From Alphaproteobacteria bacterium (GTDB taxonomy: Bacteria; Pseudomonadota; Alphaproteobacteria; Paracaedibacterales; CAIULA01): DNA of 47,902 nucleotides. The position numbers and the translations under genes are program-made. Under the pieces are notes generated by a model. The model had not been told where the DNA came from, did no database searches, and was given only the letters and a program-made list of their open reading frames with translations. Location of the stretch: NCBI GenBank assembly GCA_026400645.1, contig JAPLOP010000016.1:1-47902 (forward strand), given 5' to 3'. This document shows positions 37,753 to 47,505 of this stretch, in pieces (the stretch's first letter is position 1; each line of letters begins with the position of its first letter).

Positions 37753-38458
37753 TCATCATCATTTTGGCAAAATCCTCTTTTTTCAAGCTGGCGCCGCCTA
37801 CCAACACACCATCAACATTGGGAATCCCCAGGATTTCTTTGTAATTGGCGGCTGTCACAGACCCACCATAAAGCAATCGACAATCCAGACCAAGGTTTTG
37901 CCTTAAAAACTGATGAACTTCGGCGATATTTTCCGGCGCCGCTGTTTTGCCAGTACCGATGGACCAAATGGGTTCATACGCAATAATGATGCGGGTGCTT
38001 TTTTCTGGTAAAGATTCCGTGACCTGTTGCGCCAAAAATTCCAGCGTTAGGCCACTTTCCCGATCAGCCAGATTTTCGCCAATGCATATAATGGGGGTCA
38101 GGTTGCAATCGATTGCGCGCTGGGCTTTTTCCCGGACCAATGCGTTGCTTTCTGCATGATATTGGCGGCGTTCCGAATGACCAACAATCGCGTATTGGCA
38201 GCCAATATCGGCCAGTTGTTGCGCGCTGATGTTTCCGGTGAATGCGCCCGAAGCCTGGGGGTGGCAATCTTGTGCACCAAGGCCTAAAAGTGGGGAGGAT
38301 ATAAGATTTTTGCACGCCTCCAAATAGACAAATGGCGGACAAACAACAGTTGGATTAACAATCTGCTGATTGTTCCAGAATGATACAGTTTCCTTTATGA
38401 ACGACAAAGATCCATTCATCTTCCAGTTGCCAACGATCAGGGGCTTATTCGGGGTCAT
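37742..38458 (-). CDS. tpiA: Triosephosphate isomerase
   Basis: A 238-aa TIM-barrel enzyme that interconverts dihydroxyacetone phosphate and glyceraldehyde 3-phosphate in glycolysis/gluconeogenesis. The catalytic residues are visible: Asn11 and Lys13 in VGNWKMNG, the His in AIVGHSERR and the Glu in AYEPIWSIGTG; the phosphate loop is LYGGSV and GVLVGGASL. It is slightly shorter than the usual 250 aa. It is divergent from grpE and overlaps recJ. Confidence 0.97.
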   Translation of the reverse strand: MTPNKPLIVGNWKMNGSLSFIKETVSFWNNQQIVNPTVVCPPFVYLEACKNLISSPLLGLGAQDCHPQASGAFTGNISAQQLADIGCQYAIVGHSERRQYHAESNALVREKAQRAIDCNLTPIICIGENLADRESGLTLEFLAQQVTESLPEKSTRIIIAYEPIWSIGTGKTAAPENIAEVHQFLRQNLGLDCRLLYGGSVTAANYKEILGIPNVDGVLVGGASLKKEDFAKMMMNAD

Positions 38459-38471
38459 AAAATTGTTATCC

Positions 38472-38499
38472 TTGCGAAAAAATGGTTCCTTAGTATAAT
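38472..38499 (+). promoter_or_regulatory. Promoter of grpE
   Basis: TTGCGA (38472-38477) and TATAAT (38494-38499) are 16 bp apart, 50 bp upstream of the grpE ATG. The CTTG at the -35 could also serve a heat-shock sigma factor, but the -10 is the housekeeping type. An AGGAG ribosome site follows at 38539-38543. Confidence 0.55.
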
Positions 38500-38548
38500 G
38501 ATTTTTATCACAAAAAATAAAGATGAATGAAAAATTTCAGGAGTATTA

Positions 38549-39151
38549 ATGATGGATCGCGACGATACCTTAATAAAGGAAATGCATTTGGATGACGAAA
38601 TGGTCGAGTTGCAGGCCCACGACATAGAATTAGTTGAGGAGGTCACCCCCCAGCAACAGATAGAGGATCTCACCAGTCAACTGGACGCCATGCGGGACAA
38701 TTGGTTGCGGTCCATGGCAGACAGTGAAAACATCAGAAAGCGGGCACAGCGCGAAAAAGAAGATGCGATGAAATATGGGGTTATTTCCTTTGCGCGCGAT
38801 ATGGTGGGAATCGCTGATAACCTGAGTCGTGCCTTGCAAAGCTGTCCCCAAAGCACGGATGAGGGTTTGCCCGATTCCATTAAATCGTTGGTTGTGGGCG
38901 TTGATATGATCGCGCGGGAAACCCTGGCAGCTTTTGAAAAGCAGGGAATTAAAAAAATCTCTCCGTTGAATGAAAAGTTCGATCCAAACTTTCACCAGGC
39001 TATGTTTGAAATCGAAACCAACGATCAACCTGTTGGCACGGTGGTTCAGGTTCTGCAAGAAGGGTACATGTTACATGACCGTTTATTGCGCGCCGCTATG
39101 GTTGGTGTTGCAAAGGCGGTCGTTGTTCCAACAGAAATCTTGGCAGACTAA
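38549..39151 (+). CDS. grpE: Co-chaperone GrpE
   Basis: A 200-aa nucleotide-exchange factor for DnaK. It has an acidic disordered N-terminus, a long helix (LTSQLDAMRDNWLRSMADSE into NIRKRAQREKEDA) and the C-terminal beta domain with NPNFHQAMFEIET-like sequence (FDPNFHQAMFEIE) and VVQVLQEGYMLHDRLLRAA. An AGGAG site lies 5 bp before the first of two adjacent ATG codons. The end overlaps the convergent tsaC gene by three bases. hrcA and dnaK, common neighbours, are not here. Confidence 0.96.
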   Translation: MMDRDDTLIKEMHLDDEMVELQAHDIELVEEVTPQQQIEDLTSQLDAMRDNWLRSMADSENIRKRAQREKEDAMKYGVISFARDMVGIADNLSRALQSCPQSTDEGLPDSIKSLVVGVDMIARETLAAFEKQGIKKISPLNEKFDPNFHQAMFEIETNDQPVGTVVQVLQEGYMLHDRLLRAAMVGVAKAVVVPTEILAD

Positions 39152-40185
39152 GATGCTGCCCGTGCTAACCGATCGTTAATCGCTATGCCCAATCCTTGTT
39201 CGGGGATGGGCATAATCGCAATGCCGCTGTAATGATCGGCCCGGTCAACGCATCGCAGGGTTTCAAACAAATTGGCTGCAGCCTCTGCCAGGTTTCCGCT
39301 GGGGCTGAGGTTTGCCGCGATATCTTTTGGTGAATCGGGGCCGAACCCAATAAAAGCTTCGCCCCTGTGTGACGTGTCCGCATTTAACCGGAGGGGGAGG
39401 GATGGCGAATAATGCCGTTTCATCATGCCGGGGGCTTTGATGGCTGCCGATGGCGCGTGCCTTTGAATGTGCTTGCCCAGTGCGATTTCTAACTCTTCTG
39501 TGGTGGTGCCGCCTGGTCTTAGCAGAACTGGATTCTCGCCAGATAAATCAAGGATGGTGGATTCAACCCCAACCGCACAGGGGCCGCCATCCAAAATAAG
39601 TGGGACCTTGTCGCCCAATTGGTGGTGGGCCGCCTGGGCTGTTGTCGTGCTGAGTGAATTCGATATATTCGCACTGGGCGCGGCCAATGGTTTTTCAAAT
39701 GCTGCCAACAGTTGCAGGGCGATGGGATGACCCGGAATGCGGATCGCGATTGTATCAAGTCCGGCGGTTGCGAGTTCGGAAATTGGTGCGCCCTGTTTTT
39801 TGTTTAACACAAGGGTCAATGGCCTGTGGTTGGGGCCGGGCGTCCAGAATTGCGCAGCAATCGCCAGGGCATCATCCGTAAAATCCGCATATAATTGTGC
39901 TGCTTCTAGGCTGTGCACGTGAACGATCAGCGGATTAAACTGCGGCCGACTTTTTATTTCATAGATTTTTGCAATGGCCAGGCCGTTTGTTGCATCGGCT
40001 GCCAATCCATAAACCGTTTCGGTTGGCATGACAACGACGTTACCCTGGGATAAAAGGGTTACGGCTTGTGTGATTTCCGGAAAACTGGTTTCCTTGTCAT
40101 CCTCCATAGATTCCATGGTCAAACCACAGGATGATGGGGAGGGGTTGTTTTGCATCAGATATTCAGAGATAAGGGTGTTGGGCAT
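39148..40185 (-). CDS. Threonylcarbamoyl-AMP synthase (TsaC/Sua5)
   Basis: A Sua5-type protein: YrdC domain with VVMPTETVYGLAADA, KSRPQFNPLIVHV, IAIRIPGHPIA and PLAAPSANIS, then the shorter C-terminal Sua5 domain. It makes threonylcarbamoyl-AMP for the t6A modification of tRNAs that read ANN codons. The N-terminus is uncertain: the first ATG gives 345 aa, but family similarity begins near residue 34 and no start has a good ribosome site; ATG codons at residues 24 and 27 are alternatives. The usually compact FWPGPLTLVL motif reads FWTPGPNHRPLTLVL, with four or five extra residues in the active-site region. Confidence 0.93.
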   Translation of the reverse strand: MPNTLISEYLMQNNPSPSSCGLTMESMEDDKETSFPEITQAVTLLSQGNVVVMPTETVYGLAADATNGLAIAKIYEIKSRPQFNPLIVHVHSLEAAQLYADFTDDALAIAAQFWTPGPNHRPLTLVLNKKQGAPISELATAGLDTIAIRIPGHPIALQLLAAFEKPLAAPSANISNSLSTTTAQAAHHQLGDKVPLILDGGPCAVGVESTILDLSGENPVLLRPGGTTTEELEIALGKHIQRHAPSAAIKAPGMMKRHYSPSLPLRLNADTSHRGEAFIGFGPDSPKDIAANLSPSGNLAEAAANLFETLRCVDRADHYSGIAIMPIPEQGLGIAINDRLARAAS

Positions 40186-40323
40186 TTCTGTATTATTTGA
40201 ATTTTGTTGCAGACGTTATGACGACTATATACTCAACCCCCTTGCGATAGGTCAATAAAATAGGGTAAGGCAATATCTTTTCTGTAAACAAAATTGATTT
40301 TACCTTCTTTAAATTCTGACGAT

Positions 40324-40353
40324 TTGGGCGCATCATTAATCTATCCGTATAAT
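40324..40353 (+). promoter_or_regulatory. Promoter of pflB
   Basis: TTGGGC (40324-40329) and a perfect TATAAT (40348-40353) are 18 bp apart. Transcription would begin near 40360, just before the AAGG ribosome site (40367-40370), which rules out the in-frame ATG at 40352. I see no clear FNR-type TTGAT-N4-ATCAA site. Confidence 0.55.
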
Positions 40354-40378
40354 GAAAACACAAAAAAAGGACAGAAAC

Positions 40379-42637
40379 ATGAACGCGGTCATCGAACTTC
40401 CGACAACCGAAAAGTCCTGGCGTAACTTTAAGGGAGAGGACTGGAAACAGAAAGTCGACATGCGCGATTTCATCCAGAAAAATTACACGCCTTATGATGG
40501 CGACGAATCCTTTCTTGTGGGGCCGACCGCTCGTACCAAGGGCGTTTGGGAAAAACTTCTGCCCTTGCTGGAAAAGGAACGCGAGAAGGGCGTCTTTGAT
40601 ATTTCGACTGACAAGCCCGCAAGCATCACCGCGCATGCGCCAGGCTATATCGACAAAGACAATGAAATTATCGTTGGTCTGCAAACCGACGAGCCGTTGA
40701 AGCGCGCCATCATGCCAAACGGTGGGTTGAGGACTGTACAATCGAGTTTTGATGCCTATGGCTATCAAATGGATCCAATGGTTCAAGAAATCTGGACCAA
40801 ATACAGAAAGTCGCATAATCAGGGTGTGTTTGATGTTTATAGCCCCGAAATTGGTGCAGCCCGAAAATCGGGAATCATTACTGGTTTGCCCGATGCCTAT
40901 GGCCGTGGTCGCATCATTGGTGACTATCGCCGCGTTGCGCTTTATGGCACCGATTTCCTGCGTCAGGACAAGCTGCGCGACTATCATGAACTCGACGACC
41001 AGCCATTTGATGATAAAATCATCCGCTTGCGCGAAGAATTATCAGAACAACATCGTGCTTTGGATGAATTAAGGCAGATGGCGGCGTCCTATGGCTTTGA
41101 CATCGGTCGTCCGGCGGAATCTGCACGCGAAGCGATTCAGTGGACCTATTTTGCTTATCTTGCTGCCGTCAAGGAACAGAACGGCGCAGCGATGTCGATC
41201 GGCCGTATCTCGACCTTTCTTGATATTTATATCGAACGCGATCTGTGCGAGGGCAATATTACAGAGGAACAAGCGCAAGAAATGATTGACGATTTAGTCA
41301 TCAAGCTGCGCATTGTCCGTTTTCTGCGTACGCCCGATTATAATGCTTTGTTCTCTGGTGATCCGACATGGGTCACTGAATCCATCGGCGGCGTTGGTCT
41401 TGACGGCCGTTCTTTGGTGACCAAGAACAGCTTTCGCTTTCTACATACGCTTTACAATCTTGGCGCTGCGCCGGAACCGAATTTAACGATTCTATGGAGC
41501 GTGCAACTACCCCGCGGATTCAAAGAATATGCGACTAAGGTATCGGTTGAAACCAGTGCAATCCAGTATGAAAATGATGACATCATGCGGCCACAATGGG
41601 GGGATGATTATGGAATTGCTTGCTGTGTGTCGGCAATGCGTATCGGTAAGCAGATGCAGTTCTTTGGTGCGCGGGCCAATCTGGCCAAGGCTATTCTTTA
41701 CGCCATTAACGGTGGTGTTGATGAAAAGTCGAGCAAGCTGATCGCCAAAGGGTTCGAACCAATCAAGGGCGACGTGTTGAATTATGATGAAGTCATGATG
41801 AAGCTCGACCAGATGATGGACTGGCTCGTCAAGACCTATGTGAAGGCGCTGAACTGTATCCATTATATGCACGATAAATATGCCTATGAACGTATCGAAA
41901 TGGCGCTCCACGATCGCGACATTCTGCGCACCATGGCCTGCGGCATCGCGGGACTATCGGTCGCGGCGGACTCTCTGTCAGCCATCAAGTACGCCAAGGT
42001 TTCGGTTATTCGCAATGAACAAGGGCTGGCTGTCGATTACAAAATCGAAGGCGATTATCCGGCTTACGGCAATAATGATGACCGCGCTGATCAGATCGCC
42101 GTTAACCTCGTCAAGAGTTTCATGGACAAGCTCAAGGCACAGCCTTATTTCTATCGGGATGCCACGCCGACACAGTCGGTGTTGACGATTACATCAAACG
42201 TTGTATATGGGAAAAAGACTGGCAACACGCCCGACGGTCGCCGTGAAGGTGTGCCATTTGCTCCCGGGGCAAATCCCATGAACGGGCGCGATGTGGAGGG
42301 ATTTGTTGCCGCCGGCGCATCCATTGCAAAAATCCCTTATAGTTGTTCCTTGGATGGTATCAGTTGGACGGCTTCGGCTACACCCGATGCGCTTGGTCAT
42401 TCGCTGGAGGAACGCAAATGTAACCTTGCTAATTGCCTCGACGGATTTGTTGAGGCAGGCGGGTTCCATATCAACGTCAACGTCTTCAACCGTCAAATGT
42501 TGGAAGATGCAATGGAACATCCGGAACTCTATCCCCAGGTAACGGTGCGCGTGTCGGGCTATGCGGTAAATTTTGTCAAGCTGACGCGCGAGCAGCAGCT
42601 GGATGTTATCAGTCGCACATTCCACCAGAGCATATAG
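40379..42637 (+). CDS. pflB: Formate acetyltransferase (pyruvate formate-lyase)
   Basis: A 752-aa glycyl-radical enzyme converting pyruvate and CoA to acetyl-CoA and formate without oxygen. Both key sites are intact: the adjacent cysteines in [15 protein letters not shown] and the radical glycine in [17 protein letters not shown], 26 residues from the end. The ATG at 40379 is chosen because of the ribosome site and promoter placement. Length matches the E. coli enzyme. The gene has more GC-ending codons (CGC, CTG, GCC, GAC) than its neighbours, suggesting transfer. Its activase is encoded 222 bp downstream. The enzyme is uncommon in alphaproteobacteria and sits oddly with the aerobic chain encoded nearby. 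Confidence 0.97.
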   Translation: MNAVIELPTTEKSWRNFKGEDWKQKVDMRDFIQKNYTPYDGDESFLVGPTARTKGVWEKLLPLLEKEREKGVFDISTDKPASITAHAPGYIDKDNEIIVGLQTDEPLKRAIMPNGGLRTVQSSFDAYGYQMDPMVQEIWTKYRKSHNQGVFDVYSPEIGAARKSGIITGLPDAYGRGRIIGDYRRVALYGTDFLRQDKLRDYHELDDQPFDDKIIRLREELSEQHRALDELRQMAASYGFDIGRPAESAREAIQWTYFAYLAAVKEQNGAAMSIGRISTFLDIYIERDLCEGNITEEQAQEMIDDLVIKLRIVRFLRTPDYNALFSGDPTWVTESIGGVGLDGRSLVTKNSFRFLHTLYNLGAAPEPNLTILWSVQLPRGFKEYATKVSVETSAIQYENDDIMRPQWGDDYGIACCVSAMRIGKQMQFFGARANLAKAILYAINGGVDEKSSKLIAKGFEPIKGDVLNYDEVMMKLDQMMDWLVKTYVKALNCIHYMHDKYAYERIEMALHDRDILRTMACGIAGLSVAADSLSAIKYAKVSVIRNEQGLAVDYKIEGDYPAYGNNDDRADQIAVNLVKSFMDKLKAQPYFYRDATPTQSVLTITSNVVYGKKTGNTPDGRREGVPFAPGANPMNGRDVEGFVAAGASIAKIPYSCSLDGISWTASATPDALGHSLEERKCNLANCLDGFVEAGGFHINVNVFNRQMLEDAMEHPELYPQVTVRVSGYAVNFVKLTREQQLDVISRTFHQSI

Positions 42638-42644
42638 CAATATT

Positions 42645-42828
42645 TATCTGAGTTCGACGTAAGAATCCCAAAAAGCATTGTTGAGCCTGGTGCTTTAAGG
42701 CCTGGATTGCTTTGTCGGGCTACGCCCTCCGCGCAAAGACGTCATTGCGAGGAGCGAAGCGACGAAGCAACCCAGGATTGTCCTGGAAAAGACGAGGTTT
42801 TTAGGGATTGTTACGTCGAGCTCAGATA
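42645..42828 (+). repeat. MITE-like element, family D (184 bp), between pflB and pflA
   Basis: The left end TATCTGAGTTCGACGTAA is mirrored on the right by TTACGTCGAGCTCAGATA; pairing continues inwards through AATCCC/GGGATT. A palindromic core, CCTGGATTGCTTTGTCG to CGACGAAGCAACCCAGG, lies at 42701-42776. The element starts 7 bp after the pflB stop and ends 31 bp before pflA, filling almost all of the spacer. A transcript would fold into a long hairpin. Confidence 0.75.
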
Positions 42829-42859
42829 CAAGGTTATTTAAATTCTAAGGAAATATAAA

Positions 42860-43591
42860 ATGCTAGAAGGTTATTTTCATTCCATTGAAACAGCGGCTGC
42901 GGTTGACGGGCCAGGTATGCGCTTTGTCTATTTCATGCAAGGCTGTTTGTTTCGGTGTCAGTATTGTCATAATCCTGATACGTGGAAGCTGCATGCTGGG
43001 CGCAAGGTCTCGCTCGACGAGGCGGTGGCAGAGGTCGCACCATACGCAAAGTTTCTAAAGCTAGCAGGCGGAGTGACGATTTCTGGGGGCGAGCCTTTGG
43101 TGCAGGCCCCCTTTGTTGGGGCATTGCTGCGTCGAATCAAAAGCGATTTCGGTTTGCACACGGCACTTGATACACAGGGGTTTTTGCATACGCATGTGAC
43201 TGACGATTTCTTCGACGATATCGATCTGGTTCTGCTTGATATCAAACATAGCGATCCCGAAAAGTATCAGGTACTAACGGGGCATACGTTGCAGCCGACG
43301 CTTGATTGCGCGCAACGCCTTTCACGTCTGCACAAAAAAATGTGGCTTCGTTATGTGTTGGTGCCTGGTTTGACCGATGACGAGGGGGACATCCTGCGTT
43401 TGGCCGATTTCGTTGCTGACCTTGGTTCGGCCGTCGAACGTGTTGAAATCCTGCCTTTCCATCAAATGGGGGCTTACAAGTGGAAAGAGCTCAGCCTTCC
43501 TTATGCTCTTGAAAAAACGTTGACTCCATCGGTTGAAGCAATTGAACGTGCCCGCAGCCTTTTTGCGTCAAAGGGGCTGACAGTTTTTTGA
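42860..43591 (+). CDS. pflA: Pyruvate formate-lyase-activating enzyme
   Basis: A 243-aa radical SAM enzyme with the CX3CX2C cluster motif at Cys29, Cys33 and Cys36 (MQGCLFRCQYCHNPDTW), then GGVTISGGEPLVQ and the barrel ending in EILPFHQMGAYKW. It installs the glycyl radical on PflB. Length matches E. coli PflA. A TAAGGAAAT ribosome site precedes the start. Codon use is GC-shifted like pflB, so the two probably arrived together. Confidence 0.97.
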   Translation: MLEGYFHSIETAAAVDGPGMRFVYFMQGCLFRCQYCHNPDTWKLHAGRKVSLDEAVAEVAPYAKFLKLAGGVTISGGEPLVQAPFVGALLRRIKSDFGLHTALDTQGFLHTHVTDDFFDDIDLVLLDIKHSDPEKYQVLTGHTLQPTLDCAQRLSRLHKKMWLRYVLVPGLTDDEGDILRLADFVADLGSAVERVEILPFHQMGAYKWKELSLPYALEKTLTPSVEAIERARSLFASKGLTVF

Positions 43592-43599
43592 AACTTGCA

Positions 43600-44283
43600 T
43601 TACTCTCCCAACAAATCCTTGACCAGCGCAACGGTAACGGGGCGCTTGGTTTGGGCTGAATGCTGATCGAGCAAAGTCACCCAATGGGTAACATCCGCAA
43701 AGGATCGCTCTATTCTGTTAAGAATAAAATCAATCACAATTTCTGATACCCTGATCCCTTTTTCAGTTAATTGCTTTTGAAAAACGGCCCAGAGGGTTTC
43801 CTCGTCAGGCTGTTTTAATTCAATCGATGAAACCGTTGCCAGGCGGGATTTGAGATCCGGCAAGGAAACCGACCAATGTGTTGGGGGTGTGCGACCCGTC
43901 ATTAAAAAAGAAATCTGTCGTTCATTGAGGGCATTATAAAAATGAAACAACCATTCTTCGTCTTTTATACAATCGGCATCATCCAAGATAACCGCCTTGG
44001 TGGATTCATCAATCAGATCATAGGGAGAATCATAATCCATGCTTTTGCCGCTGAACCACAGGGCATCCGATTGATTTTGCCATAAGCTTTGCCACATAAG
44101 GGCCAGATGCGTTTTGCCAGAACCCTTGTCACCATAGAGGCAAGAGAATTTTGAACTTCTCCAATGATCTCCAGAATTGATCCACTTGAATGCCTCTTGG
44201 TTGCAGGGGCCCGTAACCCATATGTCTGCCGTATAATTTTGATACGATTTTATGGGAAGGATCAATTGTGTTACGATCATCAT
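43600..44283 (-). CDS. hdaA: DnaA-related ATPase HdaA
   Basis: A 227-aa protein resembling the AAA+ core of DnaA without its DNA-binding domain. Walker A is YGDKGSGKTHLA (about 50-61), Walker B is AVILDDADCIKDEEWLFH, and the sensor regions read LMTGRTPPTHW and LPDLKSRLATV. HdaA/Hda binds the replication clamp and promotes ATP hydrolysis on DnaA to stop repeated initiation. Relatives start with a clamp-binding motif such as QLxLP; here TQLILPI at the N-terminus fits. It follows clpB by 8 bp. Confidence 0.88.
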   Translation of the reverse strand: MMIVTQLILPIKSYQNYTADIWVTGPCNQEAFKWINSGDHWRSSKFSCLYGDKGSGKTHLALMWQSLWQNQSDALWFSGKSMDYDSPYDLIDESTKAVILDDADCIKDEEWLFHFYNALNERQISFLMTGRTPPTHWSVSLPDLKSRLATVSSIELKQPDEETLWAVFQKQLTEKGIRVSEIVIDFILNRIERSFADVTHWVTLLDQHSAQTKRPVTVALVKDLLGE

Positions 44284-44291
44284 GGCCCTGT

Positions 44292-46880
44292 TTAGGCCAC
44301 TGATGGCGGTTGTGTGGGAATAATTTCCAACCCATCATGATTGCATCGCACGGTCAAAAATGTACCATCGCCTGCTTCGCCAGATAATATCTTTAACGAT
44401 AACGGATCCTGAATTTGTCGTTGGATAATGCGCCTTAGGGGGCGGGCACCATAGTGGGGATCATATCCTGCCTCCACAAGCCACAACAACGCATCATTCT
44501 CAAACCGGATCGTAATTTTACGTTCTGCTAAGCGTTTTATGAGTGTGTCTAATTGAATGCGCACAATATTTAAAATATCTTCCCGACGCAGGCGATTAAA
44601 GATTAAAATTTCATCCAATCGGTTCAAAAATTCTGGCCGAAATGATTGGCGCACGACCTGCATAACATAGTCACGGGTTTTTGGTGTTATCGTATCCTCG
44701 ATATCTTTATCAAGAAAAGCTTCGGATCCCAGGTTCGATGTTAAGATAATAATCGTATTCTTAAAGTTAACTTTGCGTCCCTGACCATCTGTTAAATGCC
44801 CCTCGTCCAATACTTGCAGCAGAATATTAAACACATCCTTGTGGGCCTTTTCCACCTCGTCAAACAACACGACAGAATAAGGACGACGACGAACGGCTTC
44901 GGTTAACTCGCCCCCTTGTTCGTATCCAACATATCCGGGCGGGGCACCCATCAATCGCGCCACGGAATGCTTTTCCATGTATTCGGACATGTCAATACGG
45001 ATCATATTGGCTGCGTCATCGAATAAAAATTCTGCCAGGGCTTTTGTTAATTCGGTTTTGCCGACGCCGGTTGGCCCCAGGAACAAAAAGGATCCCATGG
45101 GGCGATTCGGATCTTGCAATCCGGCCCTTGACCGTCGAACAGCGTTACTGATCGCCTTGATCGCGTCATCCTGACCAATCACGCGCCGATGTAGATAATC
45201 TTCCATATGGGTTAATTTTTCTCGTTCACCTGTCATCATTTTTTCGACAGGAATCCCCGTCCAGCGCGACACGATCAAGGCAATGTCCGCTTCTGTTACT
45301 TCTTCTTTTAACGACTTTTGGGGTTGCTGTCCATCAATGGAATTCAATTTTTGTTCCAGGCTTGGGATCAAAGAATAAAGAATTTCCCCGGCACGCGTCA
45401 GGTTCCCCTGGCGTTGGGCGCTGTCCATTTCTGACCGCAGGCTGTCGATTTGTTCCTTGATCTTGCGTGTTTCGGCCAAGCTGCTTTTTTCTTGTTTCCA
45501 AACGGCGCTCAGCGATTCTGACTTTGCCTCTAGTTCCGCCAATTCATTTTCAAGCTTGACTAGGCGATCTTTCGATGCAGCATCCGTTTCTTTTTTAAGG
45601 GCTTCTTTCTCAATCTTTAGCTGGATGATTCGCCGGTCCAGCTCATCAATATCCTCTGGCTTGGAATCAACAATCATCCGAAGTCTGCTGGCAGCCTCGT
45701 CCATTAAATCGATGGCTTTATCCGGCAAAAAACGATCAGTGATGTACCGATTGGAATAGGTGCAGGCCGCAACGATGGCCCCATCACTGATGCGGATACC
45801 GTGATGAAGTTCGTATTTTTCCTTTAACCCGCGCAGTATGGAAATGGAATCCTCTACGGTTGGCTCCTCGATCAACACGGGTTGAAAACGTCGTGCTAGG
45901 GCTGGATCTTTTTCGATGTGCTGACGATATTCATCCAATGTTGTGGCGCCAATGCAGTGTAATTCTCCCCGTGCCAGGGCGGGCTTTAGCATGTTGGATG
46001 CATCCATGGCGCCATCCCCTTTGCCGGCACCAACAAGGGTGTGCAATTCGTCAATGAATAGAATGATTTCGCCCTCGGCATGGGTGATTTCGGCCAGAAC
46101 AGCCTTGAGCCGTTCTTCGAAATCTCCGCGGAATTTGGCTCCGGCAATCAATGCACCCAAATCAAGCGACATCAAGCGTGTTTGTTTCATGGCTTCTGGG
46201 ACGTCACCGTTAACAATACGTTGCGCTAACCCTTCGACTACGGCTGTCTTTCCAACGCCGGCCTCCCCAATTAAAACGGGATTGTTTTTGGTGCGTCTGG
46301 ATAATACCTGAATGGTGCGGCGAATTTCTTCGTCCCGTCCGATTACCGGATCAACCTTTCCCTGTCGGGCAGCCTGGGTTAAATCGCGCGCATACCGCTT
46401 TAGGGCGTCATAGGAATCTTCTGCTGTTTGGGAATCGACTTTTTTGCCTTTTCTCATTTGAGCGATGGCTTCGTTTAATTTTTTTGAATCGGTCCCACAG
46501 GTTTCTATAATGGATCGGGCAGGGGGCGACATCGACAATGCCAGCAACACCATTTCGGCGCTAACAAAAGAATCTCCGGCTTGGGTGGATGATTTTTCTG
46601 CTGTTTCCAGCGCCTTTGCTAATTCGGGGCTCATGTAGACTTGGCTATTCCCGCCAGAAACTTTTGGAATTTTTTGAAGGGATTCATTGACCAATTCCAA
46701 AACACGCTTTTCATTGGCGCCGGCTTGTTTAAGCAGGCCAGATGCCATTCCATCGGGATCGTCAACAAGGACCTTTAGCAGATGGAGGGGGCTTAATTGC
46801 TGATGACCCTCCCTTAGGGCCAGCATCTGCGCATTTTGCAGAAAACCCTGCGTTCGTTGGGTAAATTTTTCTAGGTTCAT
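44292..46880 (-). CDS. clpB: Disaggregating chaperone ClpB
   Basis: An 862-aa AAA+ chaperone: N-terminal Clp_N repeat, first ATPase ([15 protein letters not shown], then [12 protein letters not shown]), the long middle coiled coil (about 405-525), second ATPase ([48 protein letters not shown]) and the C-terminal small domain. ClpB threads aggregated proteins and works with DnaK and GrpE, encoded at 38.5 kb. Length is normal. It follows the DUF4167 gene by 12 bp and probably shares its transcript. Confidence 0.98.
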   Translation of the reverse strand: MNLEKFTQRTQGFLQNAQMLALREGHQQLSPLHLLKVLVDDPDGMASGLLKQAGANEKRVLELVNESLQKIPKVSGGNSQVYMSPELAKALETAEKSSTQAGDSFVSAEMVLLALSMSPPARSIIETCGTDSKKLNEAIAQMRKGKKVDSQTAEDSYDALKRYARDLTQAARQGKVDPVIGRDEEIRRTIQVLSRRTKNNPVLIGEAGVGKTAVVEGLAQRIVNGDVPEAMKQTRLMSLDLGALIAGAKFRGDFEERLKAVLAEITHAEGEIILFIDELHTLVGAGKGDGAMDASNMLKPALARGELHCIGATTLDEYRQHIEKDPALARRFQPVLIEEPTVEDSISILRGLKEKYELHHGIRISDGAIVAACTYSNRYITDRFLPDKAIDLMDEAASRLRMIVDSKPEDIDELDRRIIQLKIEKEALKKETDAASKDRLVKLENELAELEAKSESLSAVWKQEKSSLAETRKIKEQIDSLRSEMDSAQRQGNLTRAGEILYSLIPSLEQKLNSIDGQQPQKSLKEEVTEADIALIVSRWTGIPVEKMMTGEREKLTHMEDYLHRRVIGQDDAIKAISNAVRRSRAGLQDPNRPMGSFLFLGPTGVGKTELTKALAEFLFDDAANMIRIDMSEYMEKHSVARLMGAPPGYVGYEQGGELTEAVRRRPYSVVLFDEVEKAHKDVFNILLQVLDEGHLTDGQGRKVNFKNTIIILTSNLGSEAFLDKDIEDTITPKTRDYVMQVVRQSFRPEFLNRLDEILIFNRLRREDILNIVRIQLDTLIKRLAERKITIRFENDALLWLVEAGYDPHYGARPLRRIIQRQIQDPLSLKILSGEAGDGTFLTVRCNHDGLEIIPTQPPSVA

Positions 46881-46892
46881 GAGACGCCTCCT

Positions 46893-47450
46893 TTATGGAG
46901 TTGGGACATTCTCTTGTTTGGATTCTACCGGTTGTTGAACTTTTTTTCTATACCTATTATGTCGTGGGGCGGCAATTTTTGGGGCGGCATCTTGAGGTTG
47001 TTCGATTTGTGCGGGGATGCTTGGTGCGGGGATGCTTGGTGCGGGAATATTTGGTACGGGAATATTTTGCACAACTGGAGCCTGTTGTGGGGAGTCATTT
47101 TGTCTTGGTTCGCGACTACGATCGGTTCGCTCGCTTGCCGCCCGTTCATTTATCAAACGAAGATAATGATCCGCGTGTTGGTAATGGAATTCTGCTTCCA
47201 CGCGATCCCCAGCTGATAGGCAATCCCGGGCCAAGTTCATGTATTTATCGAAAAGCTGTTGATAGTTGCCAGAATTGCGGTTTCCCTGTTGGCGTTGGTT
47301 GTTACCCGAACGCCCTTCCGACCCCTCGAAAGATGATGGATGGGCGTGATGGTGACCTTGGGACAATCCGGTCCCTGGTTGCCTTGGTCTATTGCGCCCC
47401 GCATTGTTGTTATGAGGGCGAGTATTTCGTGGTGCGATATTTTGTTTCAT
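46893..47450 (-). CDS. DUF4167 protein
   Basis: A 185-aa basic, Asn/Gln/Arg-rich protein with the DUF4167 core YQQLFDKYMNLARDCLSAGD then RVEAEFHYQHADHYLRLIN (about 62-101), which is typical of alphaproteobacteria; the function is unknown. The low-complexity, Arg-rich N-terminus suggests RNA binding (inference). A proline-rich stretch near residues 128-147 repeats IPAPS/IPVPN units, encoded by tandem 15-bp repeats. Its position next to clpB is conserved in the class. Confidence 0.88.
   Translation of the reverse strand: MKQNIAPRNTRPHNNNAGRNRPRQPGTGLSQGHHHAHPSSFEGSEGRSGNNQRQQGNRNSGNYQQLFDKYMNLARDCLSAGDRVEAEFHYQHADHYLRLINERAASERTDRSREPRQNDSPQQAPVVQNIPVPNIPAPSIPAPSIPAQIEQPQDAAPKIAAPRHNRYRKKVQQPVESKQENVPTP
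47011..47070. repeat. Four tandem 15-bp units in the DUF4167 gene
   Basis: Units of 15 bp begin at 47011, 47026, 47041 and 47056. The first two are identical (GCGGGGATGCTTGGT) and the others differ at a few bases. They encode five-residue Ile/Pro repeats, so copy number changes would keep the frame. Confidence 0.8.
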
Positions 47451-47505
47451 GAGACTCTTTGTGCTTTTTGTTATGTGTATTTTTTAAAACGAAGACGCTG
47501 GATAT

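Noticed and set aside
40193-40987. 264-aa minus-strand open frame opposite pflB
   Set aside because: Long only because pflB is GC-shifted; it lies antisense to a certain gene and has no domain.
46895-47452. 185-aa plus-strand open frame opposite DUF4167
   Set aside because: An antisense shadow of the Asn/Gln/Arg-rich DUF4167 gene; composition is unlike a real protein.
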